Both the position numbers and the translations under genes were made by a program. A DNA stretch of 64,000 nucleotides from the NCBI GenBank assembly GCA_034440615.1, contig JAOTOM010004750.1, positions 333,501-397,500 of the forward strand, written 5' to 3'. This DNA comes from Ashinkailepas kermadecensis (lineage: Eukaryota > Arthropoda > Thecostraca > Neolepadidae). This document shows positions 46,535 through 57,165 of the stretch, piece by piece. The notes beneath the pieces were generated by a model, which ran no database searches, was not told the DNA's origin, and saw only the letters and a program-made list of their open reading frames with translations. Every line of letters begins with the position of its first letter. The first letter of the stretch is position 1.

Positions 46535-47015
46535 CATGGCCTCTGGCTGGGAAGGTCGACTGGCCCCTGGCTGGGAAGATCGGCTGGCCCCTGGCTGGGA
46601 AGTTCGGCTCGCAGCTGGCTGGGAAGGTCGGCTGACACCTGGCTGGGAAGGTTGGCCGGCACCTGGCTGTGAATGTCAGCTAGCACCTGGCTGGGAAGGT
46701 CGACTGACACCTGGCTGGGAAGGTCGGCCGGCCCCTGGCTGGGAAGGTTGGCTGGCCCCTGGCTGGGAAGGTCGGCTGACACCTGGCTGGGAAGGTTGGC
46801 CGGCACCTGGCTGTGAATGTCAGCTAGCACCTGGCTGGGAAGGTCGACTGACACCTGGCTGGGAAGGTTGGCCGGCCCCTGGCTGGGAAGGTTGGCCGGC
46901 CCCTGGCTGGGAAGGTCGGCCGGCACCTGGCTGTGAATGTCAGCTAGCACCTGGCTGGGAAGGTCGACTGACACCTGGCTGGGAAGGTTAGCTGGCGCCT
47001 GGCTGGGAAGTTCGT
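46535..47015. repeat. 24-bp minisatellite with higher-order structure
   Basis: The basic unit is GGCACCTGGCTGGGAAGGTC followed by GGCT, about 20 copies. A marked variant, CTGTGAATGTCAGCTAGCAC, recurs at 46666, 46810 and 46930. Whole blocks of five to six units were therefore duplicated. Confidence 0.95.
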
Positions 47016-47218
47016 GGTCGCGGCAACCGGCAACATTCTGGCTAAAGTAAGCATTTTTATGAGAGCAACTTGACTTCAAACAACGTTTTTCGGCCCGCTC
47101 TATCCATTAAAAAAGACAACAATTAAATTTAAAAAAAGAATGTTTGTAACCGAAAAGACATGCTCGCATTGTTGTCGGAAGGATTTCCTGCCATGGTGAC
47201 TGTAGCAGGTTTGGCAGC

Positions 47219-47410
47219 GCATGTCCTGTCGGGATATTAGGCCAAGCGATAGTCTTAAACTGAAACGCATGTCCTGTCGGGATATTAGGCCAAGCGATAG
47301 TCTTAAACTGAAACGCATGTCCTGTCGGGATATTAGGCCAAGCGATAGTCTTAAACTGAAACGCATGTCCTGTCGGGATATTAGGCCAAGCGATAGTCTT
47401 AAACTGAAAC
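47219..47410. repeat. 48-bp minisatellite, 4 identical copies
   Basis: The unit starts CGCATGTCCTGTCGGGATAT and ends CTTAAACTGAAA. The copies look identical, so this is among the youngest arrays. Confidence 0.97.
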
Positions 47411-49216
47411 GTCATCGCAACACACATGGAGCTTTCTTTCTATATCTTTCTTTCTATATCGTTCGAGAGGAGGTCGAACCCTCGTGACGTTCGACTGGGC
47501 CCTCTCCTGAAATACAGGTGGATTCAGGAGTTTTGATGTAGAGGGGCGCCATTTCCACAGGGTGGTGTGACTAACTGAGAAAATATCAAGCATGCAGTTG
47601 CACCCGATTATCCCTGGAGTGTCACGTGTTCTACTGAGAGAGGCACCTTCGGCTGAAATATGAAAGGGGGTTAGAGTGCCCTCAAGGGTCCTGGAGGGAC
47701 GCCTTTCCCCCTTCCAGTCAGAGGGAAACCGTCTTTGCTTGGGGGAGGGGACATGCCTTCTCTGCCCCCTTAGCATCTGTCTCCAATAATTGTGCATCTT
47801 GGCTTGAGACCCTGTGGACGAGCTCCCTCGCAGCGTTTTGCATCAATTAGCACTGCCGGGATCTGTCAACAATTTATTGAAGCTCCACATCAGGGGAAGA
47901 GAACAGCGCCTCAACATCACTCAACATCACAACATCGGACCATTTTGCAATTGCGGTGAGATTCTGTTCACTGTCTTTTTAATGATTGCCCAATGTCTTC
48001 TGATGTACGAATCGGCAGTGACTTGGCATGGTACTGTATTGAATCGTCAGTGGCATGTCATGGTAGTCTATTGAATCGACAGTGACCTGGCATATTAGTC
48101 TATTGAATCGGTAGCGACCTGGGGTGGTAGTCTATTGAATCGGTAAGGACCTGACATGGTAGTATTTTAAAACGTTTCTTTTTTTTTTTGCTTCGGGAAA
48201 ATCTATAACCTCACACGCAATCCTTGTGTTTGCAATGTTATCTTATGTTATACAATGCTATGTAATGTTTTGTACTCAATGGCACGTTTGCGCAACTCTA
48301 CGCACACTCATTCTAACTAGCTTAAATTACATACATTTTTACAAGATAAATAACTTCCAAGAGTCCAAGTTATTTTATGCGTTGTCACACCTGAATACGG
48401 CAGTGAATTCAAAAACGTTTCGCCATGAAGTATTCAACGCGCCAGAAAGTGAACTGAGCAGTCACCATACCACCGTCTCGGTTATCGCAGCAAACACCAC
48501 ACTTATCTGTCCATAGCGTGATGGTGATAAAGCAACGAAAGCAACATAATCTGCCTCGGTGCATCAGTTAATCAGTTCGCGGTATTCCTCTTGGTAGGAT
48601 TAAGCAATAACATTATCGGTTTCGATTGATTGTACAGCAAGTTGTTGCGCTTGTAATGGCCAGCATTCGGCGGTCCAGATAAACGGGTTACGAATGACAC
48701 AGGAAAAGGAGCGTGCCGGCGGGAGATTCGCCACCCGCACAAGAGCAGGTATGTGTGTTTTTCAGTGTATGCTATGGGCAGGCAAGGCTTCCACGTCCGG
48801 GTGCGATGAGGATCAGCATACATGTCATTTCCATTAACATATGCCCACTTAATATTTAAACTACACAAAAGAACTCTGGTCATGACTGAGCGACGCTTGT
48901 GGCTTGAGGAGCAACGCGATCAGAGACAGACACAGACACAGACACAGGCACAGATCAGGATCAGGTATGTTGACTCAAGAGGAAGTGACAACGAATGCGT
49001 CCACCTGTGCCAGCCAATGGCATGTGCATGCATTATTTAGAGGGTGTCGCGAAGCTGTAGTACACGGCATGCCTTTTCAAAAATACCACTGCCAGCGATG
49101 CTGAACCATGTGCATCGACATGCACAACGACCGGTTTAAATCATCATTGAACTATTTAATTATTACCGTTGACTGCTTAAGATGGTCGGATTCGTTGTGG
49201 TTTCGCGCCGACCGCA
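47411..49216. other. Unassigned DNA with one small array
   Basis: 48005-48165 carries four diverged copies of a 35-36-bp unit containing TATTGAATCG and GACCTGGCATGGTAGT. 48925-48960 is a CAGACA simple repeat. Frames up to 132 codons have no recognisable domain. Confidence 0.45.
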
Positions 49217-49350
49217 ACGAGCAGCTGCCATACAAGGGCCACACGAGCAGCTGCCGTACAAGCGCCACACGAGCAGCTGCCGTACAAGCGCCACACGAGC
49301 AGCTGCCGTACAAGCGTCACACGAGCAGCTGCCGTACAAGCGCCACACGG
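49217..49350. repeat. 26-bp minisatellite with CAGCTG, 5 copies
   Basis: The unit is GAGCAGCTGCCGTACAAGCG followed by CCACAC. Confidence 0.95.
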
Positions 49351-49431
49351 TATGCGTGCAGGAGATGTCGTGCATTTCGGTGACGAGGCACGTGCTAGTC
49401 AGCATGCGATGGAGCGCCGGCAATCGTCACA

Positions 49432-49504
49432 GCCGGCGGCTACCGGCGGCTACCGGCGGCTACCGACGGCTACCGACGGCTACCGACGGCTACCGACGAC
49501 TACC
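49432..49504. repeat. 10-bp repeat, 7 copies
   Basis: CTACCGGCGG, changing to CTACCGACGG in later copies. Confidence 0.93.
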
Positions 49505-49639
49505 TTGTGGTGATCAGACACCGGAAATGTGGCGCGTGCTCACGACTGTGACACGTGGCATCAGTCTCGGCCATTGTTCACACAGTGGCGGAACACGTGT
49601 CCAACTCATCCTGACCATGGCCGGACCACCCTGAAACTG

Positions 49640-50650
49640 GACGGCAGTGGGGGCAGCTGAGCTGACTGCGGATGGACAGGCGACAGAGGACTGAGGCTGG
49701 GCGGGACTGTCAGGAGATGACTGACGACTGAGGATGGACAGGCGACTGGGGACTGAGGCTGGGCGGGACTGTCAGGAGATGACTGACGACTGAGGATGGA
49801 CAGGCGACTGGGGACTGAGGCTGGGCGGGACTGTCAGGAGATGACTGACGACTGAGGGTGGACAGGCGACTGGGGACTGAGGTTGGGCGGGACTGTCAGG
49901 AGATGACTGACGACTGAGGATGGACAGGCGACTGGGGACTGAGGCTGGGCGGGACTGTCAGGAGATGACTGACGACTGAGGATGGACAGGCGACTGGGGA
50001 CTGAGGCTGGGCGGGACTGTCAGGAGATGACTGACGACTGAGGATGGACAGGCGACTGGGGACTGAGGCTGGGTGGGACTGTCAGGAGATGACTGACGAC
50101 TGAGGATGGACAGGCGACTGGGGACTGAGGCTGGGCGGGACTGTCAGGAGATGACTGACGACTGAGGATGGACAGGCGACTGGGGACTGAGGCTGGGCGG
50201 GACTGTCAGGAGATGACTGACGACTGAGGATGGACAGGCGACTGGGGACTGAGGCTGGGCGGGACTGTCAGGAGATGACTGACGACTGAGACTAGACGGG
50301 TGACTGAGAACTGAGGCTGGGCGCCATGAAGAGATGACCGAAAACTGAGACTAGACAGGACTGTGAGGAGATGACTGAGGATTGAGGATGTATGGATGAC
50401 TGAGGACTGAGACTAGACGGGACTGTGAGGAGACAACCGAGGATTGAGGATGGACGAGTGACTGAGTACTGAGGGTGGCCAGAGCTGTGAGATGACTGAG
50501 GACTGATACTGGGCAGGAGGGTGAGATGGATAACTGATGCTGGACGTGAATGTGAGTGACTGAGGACTTAGCCTGGACGGGGGTGTGGGTGACTGAGGAC
50601 TAAGGCCTGACGTTAATGTGGGTGACTGAGGACTAAGGCTAGACTGAATT
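49640..50650. repeat. 62-bp minisatellite, perfect core and decayed right flank
   Basis: The unit contains GACTGTCAGGAGATGACTGA, CGACTGAGGATGGACAGGCG and ACTGGGGACTGAGGCTGGGC. About ten near-perfect copies occupy 49680-50290. The units to 50650 are increasingly diverged, a gradient typical of arrays that expand in the middle and decay at the edge. Confidence 0.95.
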
Positions 50651-51595
50651 GTGGTTCATCGACAACCACGATAAATTAACCTCCCCAAGCCGGTGTACCT
50701 GCACAAGTGCACAAGGTCTGCCAATGGAAAGTCCGACGCTGCTTCCCCAGCGCGTCGTCGGTCGTGTCGGCTCTTCTTACTGGAGGTGCCCGCCATACAG
50801 CACGCGCAGATCACCTGCGGCGGCCTTGTCAACTCGGAGATGTATCATAACCTCCACAGCTCATATTACCGGAGGTCCGTGTTTTGTGACAAGTGCCACA
50901 TCCTACTATCGAGTCTAACTTGAGCCATGAGCGACCCGTCTCATGGTCTCGCTCGCTCGCTTGTCCATCTCGCTCTTGGCTCACTTTGAGCCATGGCCGT
51001 CTGTGACGCTGAGGCACGACGCTGAGGCGGACACGATTCACAGACGTGAGGAAAAGGCGATTAACAGACGTTGAGACAGAGGCGATTAGCATTGTCTCTT
51101 CTGTGTTTCCAGGCTTCCTGATAGCGCGCGGAGGCACATGGGTTCAAAACTCGATATTTCCACAGATGTATTTAAACATCCGTGACCGGTCAACTAGAGG
51201 TGTTGAGTGAGCATGACTATGTATCGCAATATTTAGCTAAGCTGTGAAAATGAGGGACCCTCCGTAACTCAGAGAAGTAAGTGATGACCCAGATTTATAT
51301 TTATTTCTACATTAACGACTAGGTTTGTTTCATCGAACGTACTCACGAACGAGCAGCTCAAACAAGTGATACATCGAGTAGCACACTTCTAGTATCCACT
51401 TGCCACTGGAATCGAAAAGATCAAATCCGAAAAGATGGAGTTTGCACTTGAAAACATTGAAAACAGAGGTGCAGCCCGGCTCGCCGGCCACCAGTTTGTT
51501 TTTCAGCACCCGTCCTCGCGCAGATATTCACCCCAGCGAAATGACCGATAATCTGTTGATCCATCCCGTTGTTACGCAATCCAGCACAGAGTATG
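50651..51595. other. Unassigned DNA, one possible exon
   Basis: A plus-strand frame about 50681-50923 ends in YYRRSVFCDKCHILLSSLT and a TGA. The sequence here is non-repetitive and of balanced composition, unlike its surroundings. I do not recognise it, and no splice site is certain. 50925-51595 shows nothing else. Confidence 0.25.
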
Positions 51596-51735
51596 AATCA
51601 CAGCCGCCTCCACACAGACAAACACACATACTGATGGCCGCGGTACCCACAGCCGCCCACACACAGACAAACACACATACTGATGGCCGCGGTACCCACA
51701 GCCGCCTCCACACAGACAAACACACATACCGCTTC
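51596..51735. repeat. About 59-bp tandem repeat, 2.5 copies
   Basis: The unit contains CCACACAGACAAACACACAT, ACTGATGGCCGCGGTACC and CACAGCCGCC. Confidence 0.9.
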
Positions 51736-51759
51736 GCCGTTGACTGAGGCCGGATCAAA

Positions 51760-52170
51760 GCGGGGTCTGACTTGCAGTCGCTATATTGGAGCCGAACCAA
51801 TAGCGGTGTATGACTTGCGGTAGCTATATTGAGAATAGCGGGGTATGACTTGCAGTAGCTACATTGAGACCGGACCAAAGCTCGGTATGACTCGCAGTAG
51901 CTATATTGAGAATAGCGGGGTATGACCTGCAGTAGCTACATTGAGACCGGACCAAAGCTCGGTATGACTCGCAGTAGCTATATTGAGAATAGCGGGGTAT
52001 GACCTGCAGTAGCTACATTGAGACCGGACCAAAGCTCGGTATGACTCGCAGTAGCTATATTGAGAATAGCGGGGTATTTCTTGCAGCATTTATATTGAGG
52101 CTGGACCAATAGCGCGGCATTTCTTGCAGCAGCTATGTTCAGGCCGGACCAATAGCGCGGTATTACTTGC
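51760..52170. repeat. 77-bp minisatellite, about 5 copies
   Basis: The unit contains TATATTGAGAATAGCGGGGT, ATGACCTGCAGTAGCTACAT and TGAGACCGGACCAAAGCTCG. The central copies (51870-52075) are nearly identical; both edges are diverged. Confidence 0.92.
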
Positions 52171-52327
52171 AGCAGCTATGTTGTATTTTCGGAACAGTAC
52201 TTGGGCGTGTCGCACGGCAGGAGTTTTAACATGTCCGGTGTAGCTGGTGAAGCACATTGTCTTTGCATCCCACTTCCTTAAGCGAAAAGCTTAATGTTGA
52301 CCACATGGAGTTTATTGTTAAGAAACA

Positions 52328-52436
52328 GCTTGAGTTGTGACCTGACCTAACCTACCCCTTCATCTTGAGTTGTGACCTAACCTAACCTACCCCTTCATCT
52401 TGAGTTGTGACCTGACCTAACCTACCCCTTCCTTCT
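52328..52436. repeat. 35-bp repeat, 3 copies, TGACCTAACCT-rich
   Basis: The unit is CTTGAGTTGTGACCTGACCT followed by AACCTACCCCTTCAT. Confidence 0.94.
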
Positions 52437-52604
52437 CCCAAGCTCCGCCGCTCCGCCGCCGCTGTGTTTCGAATCTGAACCGACAGCCTCCGCCAGCATG
52501 CACACATTCGCAGCTAGCTACTCGTAAATGCATTCGTGTTCCTATAAAATATTTGTAAATGTCCTTGAACATTCTACAATTTTCAGGCTGTGCATAGGAA
52601 CGTG

Positions 52605-52882
52605 CTCCTCCCCACTTGCCGGCATACTGTGAGGTACCGGAACGTCCTGCTGACCACTTGCCGGCATACTGTGAGGTACCGGAACGTCCTGGTAACCACT
52701 TGCCGGCATACTGTGAGGTACCGGAACGTCCTGGTAACCACTTGCCGGCATACTGTGAGGTACCGGAACGTCCTGGTGACCACTTGCCGGCATACTGTGA
52801 GGTACCGGAACGTCCTGGTGACCACTTGCCGGCATACTGTGAGGTAGCGGAACGTCCTGGTGACCACTTGCCGGCACACTGT
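52605..52882. repeat. 42-bp minisatellite, about 6.5 copies
   Basis: The unit is CCACTTGCCGGCATACTGTG followed by AGGTACCGGAACGTCCTGGTGA. Frames on both strands are artefacts. Confidence 0.96.
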
Positions 52883-52964
52883 GACCCCCAGCCAAGGTTT
52901 CTTAGGTAGAGGCCCTCGGTTGAGGAACCATCGAGCTTGGGAAGTCTGAACACCTTAGACACCA

Positions 52965-53240
52965 TGATCAATATGGAGCTCAGATGTCTGATCACCTAAG
53001 ACACCGTGGCCAGTATGGAGCTCAGATGTCTGATCACCTGAGACACCATGGCCAATATGGAGCTCAGATGTCTGATCACCTAAGACACCATGGCCAATAT
53101 GGAGCTCAGATGTCTGATCATCTGAGACACCGTGGCCAATATGGAGCTCAGATGTCTGATCACCTGAGACACCATGGCCCATATGGAGCTCAGATGTCTG
53201 ATCACCTGAGACACCATGGCCAATATGGAGCTCAGATGCG
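52965..53240. repeat. 42-bp minisatellite, unrelated sequence, about 6.5 copies
   Basis: The unit is CAATATGGAGCTCAGATGTC followed by TGATCACCTGAGACACCATGGC. Same period as the neighbouring array but no shared sequence. Confidence 0.96.
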
Positions 53241-53424
53241 CATAGTCGTGTGGATTTTCTCATATTGGTTTGAATATTTGTTATATTTGTTCAGTGAGTA
53301 GTTGTTGAGTGTGCGTGCAAAACGTGTTAATTATGGTTGAGCTGGTGAACATTTTAAACGCTCTTGTGGATTGATTCTAGATGAGGAATAGGTCCCCTTG
53401 CTGCGGTCGTTGGTTTGTTGGTGG
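53241..53424. other. Unassigned spacer
   Basis: Nothing recognised. Confidence 0.4.
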
Positions 53425-53578
53425 CTCTGGCTTTACGTCGCACTCAGCAACTGAGGCCATAAGGCGTCGCCTGCCTCGCTCCGCAGGAAGGGCGGACACC
53501 GCTGGGAATCGAACCCCGCACCTCTGACACGACAGACGTTCAGTTTAACGACTGAACTACCGACGCCCACACCTGCGA
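53425..53578 (-). mobile_element. tRNA-derived SINE, minus strand
   Basis: On the minus strand a perfect B box GGTTCGATTCC lies at 53505-53515 and an A-box-like TAGTTCAGTCG at 53550-53560, 34 bp apart as in tRNA genes. The body toward 53430 contains TTGCTGAGTGCGACGTAAAG, a type of motif seen in SINE bodies of other invertebrates. The cloverleaf is imperfect, so this is more likely a SINE than a tRNA gene. Confidence 0.7.
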
Positions 53579-53744
53579 CTGCATACTGAAACGAACCTTC
53601 AATGTAAAATAAACACATATGCTAATATATTCTGGCGTTCGTTCATGCTAGATAATCTCTGGCCAACCGGGTGTATGTGCATGGGACAAAGTGAACAACA
53701 ATTGAAAATTGCTTGCATGCAGTAGGTAGTATGGCCATGCAGTG

Positions 53745-54135
53745 TACCGACATGCAGTGCTTGTGTTCTGTGTTGGGGATTGGGCCTATATCAGTGCTTG
53801 TGTTCTGTGTAGGGGATTGGGCCTATATCAGTGTTTGTATTCTGTGTAGGGGATTGGGCCTATATCAGTGTTTGTATTCTGTGTAGGGAATTGGGCCTAT
53901 ATCAGTGCTTGTGTTCTATGTAGGGGGGTTGGGCCTATATCAGTGTTTGTATTCTGTGTAGGGGATTGGGCCTATATTAGTGTTTGTATTCGGTGTAGGG
54001 ATTGGGCCTATATCAGTGTTTGTATTCTGTGTAGGGGATTGGGCCTATATTAGTGTTTGTATTCGGTGTAGGGATTGGGCCTATATCAGTGTTTGTGTTA
54101 TGTGTAGGGGATTTGGCCTATATCAGTTATCAGTG
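53745..54135. repeat. 36/37-bp minisatellite, about 10 copies
   Basis: The unit is CAGTGTTTGTATTCTGTGTA followed by GGGGATTGGGCCTATAT. Variants with ATTC(T/G)GTGTAGGGATT are shorter by one base. Confidence 0.96.
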
Positions 54136-54167
54136 CGTCATGCAGCTTCAGAGGCAACTCAGCGTCA

Positions 54168-54352
54168 TTGGCCTGCTATGTATTGAGCGTCATATGCCAG
54201 CCATTGGCTTGTTATGTATTGAGCGTCATATGCCAGCCACTGGCCTGCTATGTATTGAGCGTCATATGCCAGCCATTGGCCTGCTATGTATTGAGCATCA
54301 TATGCCGGCCATTGGCCTGCTATGTATTGAGCGTCATTTGCCAGCCATTGAC
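54168..54352. repeat. 36-bp minisatellite, 5 copies
   Basis: The unit is GGCCTGCTATGTATTGAGCG followed by TCATATGCCAGCCATT. Each copy has the CATATG E-box. Confidence 0.95.
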
Positions 54353-54925
54353 TTGGAGCACTATGCAGACATACACACAATGCCAACCGATAATTATTAC
54401 AACATCTAACCTCGTATGCGCGCCTTTAACCTCATACACACGAACTCTAACTCGTTTGCACATCCTCTAACTTCGTATACACGAACTCTGACCTCGTTTC
54501 CCCTCCCTCTAAGCTGGCACGTGGACACGTCGCCACACGTTTCGGCACGTTATCACAGAACGACAATCCCATCAGAGCTTAGTATGCGGAATCCATCAGA
54601 TCAGTCGCTTCCATTTACCTAATTCAACGTCAACAGCAGCGAGAACACCAGCATGTCCAGTGCCCAACCACACGACAGACGGATCACTTCTGTAACATCG
54701 GCCGTAACAGCACCTCGGTGACCTCAGTGACCTTAATGATCTCAGCGACTTCAGTGACCTCGGTGAGCTCAGTGACCATAGTTACCTCAGTGGCCTCAGT
54801 AATCTCAGTCCAAGGTAAGGCACTGGCTTTGCAGCGATACGAAGCAACAGGACCACACAAGTATATCAACTTAAAGCCAAACCCACCGCTCCTCTTATAG
54901 CTTCTTGCCGCGATCATAATGCAAT
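54353..54925. other. Unassigned DNA with short repeats
   Basis: 54395-54500 has a CTCTAACCTCGTATACACGAA-like repeat of 25-30 bp in about five diverged copies. 54715-54810 repeats (G)ACCTCAGT every 9-12 bp. No gene. Confidence 0.5.
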
Positions 54926-55222
54926 GTAGCGCAACGTCACACAATAAACTACACCACAGCGTGACACGTTAAACTGAACCACAACGTGGCACGATTAACT
55001 GCACCACAACATGACACAATAAACTGCACCACGTGACAGGATAAACTGCACCACAACGTGGCACAATATACCGCACCACAACGTGGCATTATAAACTGCA
55101 CCACAACGTGATACCATAAACTGCATCACAATGTGATACCATAAACTGCACCACAACGTGGCAGGATAAACTGCACCATAACTTGATGCGATAAACCGCA
55201 CCACAACGTAACACGTTAAATA
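54926..55222. repeat. About 26-bp minisatellite, about 11 copies
   Basis: The unit is ATAAACTGCACCACAACGTG followed by GCACG; moderately diverged. Confidence 0.93.
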
Positions 55223-55494
55223 TACCTGAAGCTACACACACATCTGCCTGCATATTTAGCTGCTCGGTGAACCTTGCAAGCGTTCACACGACCTGGCTGC
55301 GGACTGATCGCGTGAAATACAGCGCCGCCAGTTCGTTGATGATCTGACCACATCGTGACCTCGCCGCGGGAAACACTGCGCCGCGAGTCAGCTGATCATC
55401 TGACCTCATCGTGACCTCGCCATGTGAAACATTGCGCCGCGAGTCAGCCGATAATCTGACCTCATCGTGACCTCGTCGTGCAACAGTTCATTAT
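55223..55494. repeat. Two to three copies of a roughly 60-bp segment
   Basis: GATCTGACC...ATCGTGACCTCGCC...GAAACACTGCGCCGCGAGTC repeats at about 55340, 55395 and 55450. The rest is unassigned. Confidence 0.7.
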
Positions 55495-55770
55495 CAGCCA
55501 GCCGATGACGCTAGCTGTCTCTCGGTAGCAGCTGGCGACGCTAGCTGTCCCTTGGCAGCCATCTGGCGCCGCTAGCTGTCCCTGCACAGCCAGCTGGCGA
55601 CGCTAGCCGTCTCTGCACAGCCAGCTGGCGCCGCTAGCTGTCCCTGCGCAGCCAGCTGGCGACGCTAGCCGTCTCTGCACAGCCAGCTGGCGCCGCTAGC
55701 AGTCTCTGCGCAGCCAGCTGGCGACGCTAGCTGTCCCTGCGCAGCCAGCTGGCGCCGCTAGCTGTCCCTG
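55495..55770. repeat. 31-bp minisatellite overlapping the 3' end of the atonal-like gene
   Basis: The unit is CAGCCAGCTGGCGCCGCTAG followed by CTGTCCCTGCG, about 9 copies. The right-most unit includes the final four sense codons and TAG of the bHLH gene (minus strand CGC AGG GAC AGC TAG). The other units lie in the presumed 3' UTR. Most copies hold CAGCTG. Confidence 0.93.
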
Positions 55771-56243
55771 CGCAGCAGCTCCTGCAGAGACGATATGTAC
55801 GTCTGCGCCATCTGCAGCGTCTCGAACTTGGACAGCTTCTTGTCGCTGCCCAGGCACGGCACCACCTCGCGCAGTCTCTCGAACGCGTCGTTGAGTCCGT
55901 TCATCCTGCGCCGCTCGCGGGCGTTGGCGGCGGTGCGGCGGCGCTTCACCACCTCCACGGCAGGCGGGTTGTGGTTGCGACGGCGGCCGGCGCGCCGCCG
56001 CTCCCCGGCCGGCTCGGCCGCCGCCGACGGACACTGGTAGTCGGCGAGCGCGTGCTCCTCGCCGAAGAAGGTGGGCGTCAGCAGCGACAGCTGGTGCATG
56101 CCGCCGCCGCCGCCGCCGGCCATCGCGTCCAGCGCCAACGGCGGCGGGTCGTACGGTGGCGGCGGCGGCAGCCGCGGGTCGGAGAACGCGCCGTAGTCGG
56201 AGCTGTCGCCGCCGGACGGGCTGAACAGCTCGCCGTCGATCAT
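55758..56243 (-). CDS. Atonal-family bHLH transcription factor
   Basis: The predicted protein has 161 residues. The bHLH domain lies at about residues 100-157: a basic region with [11 protein letters not shown] (its Glu contacts the CA of the E-box in bHLH proteins), helix 1 [14 protein letters not shown], loop [10 protein letters not shown], helix 2 [19 protein letters not shown]. The protein stops four residues after helix 2, as in insect Atonal. [19 protein letters not shown] is close to arthropod Atonal; Amos, Cato or ATOH7-type paralogues cannot be excluded, so no symbol is given. In flies Atonal specifies photoreceptors and chordotonal organs as a nuclear heterodimer with Daughterless. 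The start is the first ATG (56243), with G at -3; the frame is open upstream to a GTG at 56264. The N-terminal part is rich in Pro, Gly and Ser and unusually short. There is no intron. The stop codon lies in a minisatellite unit. Confidence 0.9.
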   Translation of the reverse strand: MIDGELFSPSGGDSSDYGAFSDPRLPPPPPYDPPPLALDAMAGGGGGGMHQLSLLTPTFFGEEHALADYQCPSAAAEPAGERRRAGRRRNHNPPAVEVVKRRRTAANARERRRMNGLNDAFERLREVVPCLGSDKKLSKFETLQMAQTYISSLQELLRRDS

Positions 56244-56264
56244 GTCGACCTGCGCCGGCTCCAC

Positions 56265-56925
56265 CTGACCTGACCTGCTCGTCTGCTGGGCTCCAGGCTG
56301 GTCGCCGTGTCGTTGTGGTCGGTTTTCCGATGGGGTCAGTGGCCGCCGGTGGCCTCTCCCGGCTGATGCTGAGCGTAGGTCACCCTACGCTCAGCAGTGT
56401 AGGGATCTGTGCTGCCCTGTGCAGCTCTTCGAGTCCTTCAGAGCACTTTCAGTACCGCACGAAGTTCAATTGATTTCCGGTCGTTCCACCCGTCTTCGTT
56501 GTTCGGCTTCAGTTCCTTGACTTGACCGATTTCCGCCGTTTGTCGCGTGACCTCCAGTGACCTGCAATGACCCTGCCAGTCGCCGAGTGCGGCGCCCACC
56601 TCGCGCACAGAGCCCGCGCAGCCGCATTGGGCGGCACTGAACTGGACGTCGACGCGATGAACCTCTTGCGGCAGTCCGGCGGTGGCGGATCACGTGATAC
56701 GCATCGGCCAATCACAGTCGAGGGGCGGAGACACGGCGATGTGGAATCAGGAAAGCGAGCCAGAATCCCAGAGGCGTTGGTAATTGAGACGCTTGGTATT
56801 GGGCGGTGAGTCGAGAAGAGGCCTACTGCTCTCAGACTGCTGATCTGCTGCTTCTGACTGGTGATTTGAGGCACTGCCGGGAACTCGAGACCTTCTGACT
56901 ACCAGAGAACATATGTGGCCCTACC
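56265..56925 (-). promoter_or_regulatory. Probable 5' UTR and promoter of the atonal-like gene
   Basis: This is the largest non-repetitive block near the gene, GC-rich, directly upstream on the minus strand. It carries a CAGGTG E-box right before the gene (about 56262-56267), TGACCT repeats (56265-56276) and the hairpin at 56367. No TATA box was identified. Role is inferred from position. Confidence 0.35.
56367..56396. other. Perfect 13-bp hairpin upstream of the atonal-like gene
   Basis: Stem TGCTGAGCGTAGG (56367-56379) and CCTACGCTCAGCA (56384-56396) with a 4-nt loop, about 125 bp upstream of the ATG. Confidence 0.9.
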
Positions 56926-57165
56926 ATGGATGTATCACGACTCAGACAAAGTATCATGGATGCATCGGAACTCAAAGTATTAGGGATGTATCAGGACCGG
57001 GACGAGGCATCAGGGATGCATCAGAACTCATATAGCGTATCAGGGATGTATCAGGAATTGGACAGGGTATCAGGTATGTATCAGAACTCAGACAGGGCAT
57101 CAGGGATGCATTAGGACCGGGACGAGGTATCAGGAGTACTTCAGGACCCGGATGGAGTATCATCA
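56926..57165. repeat. About 30-bp minisatellite, diverged
   Basis: Units like AGGGATGTATCAGAACTCAG followed by ACAGGGTATC, about 8 copies. Confidence 0.88.

Noticed and set aside
52328..52436. Telomeric repeat, because of CCTAACC motifs
   Set aside because: The motifs are part of a 35-bp unit with TGACCT, not a pure TTAGG array.
55758..56264. GTG at 56264 as start of the bHLH protein
   Set aside because: In an animal gene the in-frame ATG at 56243 with G at -3 is the more likely start; GTG would be exceptional.
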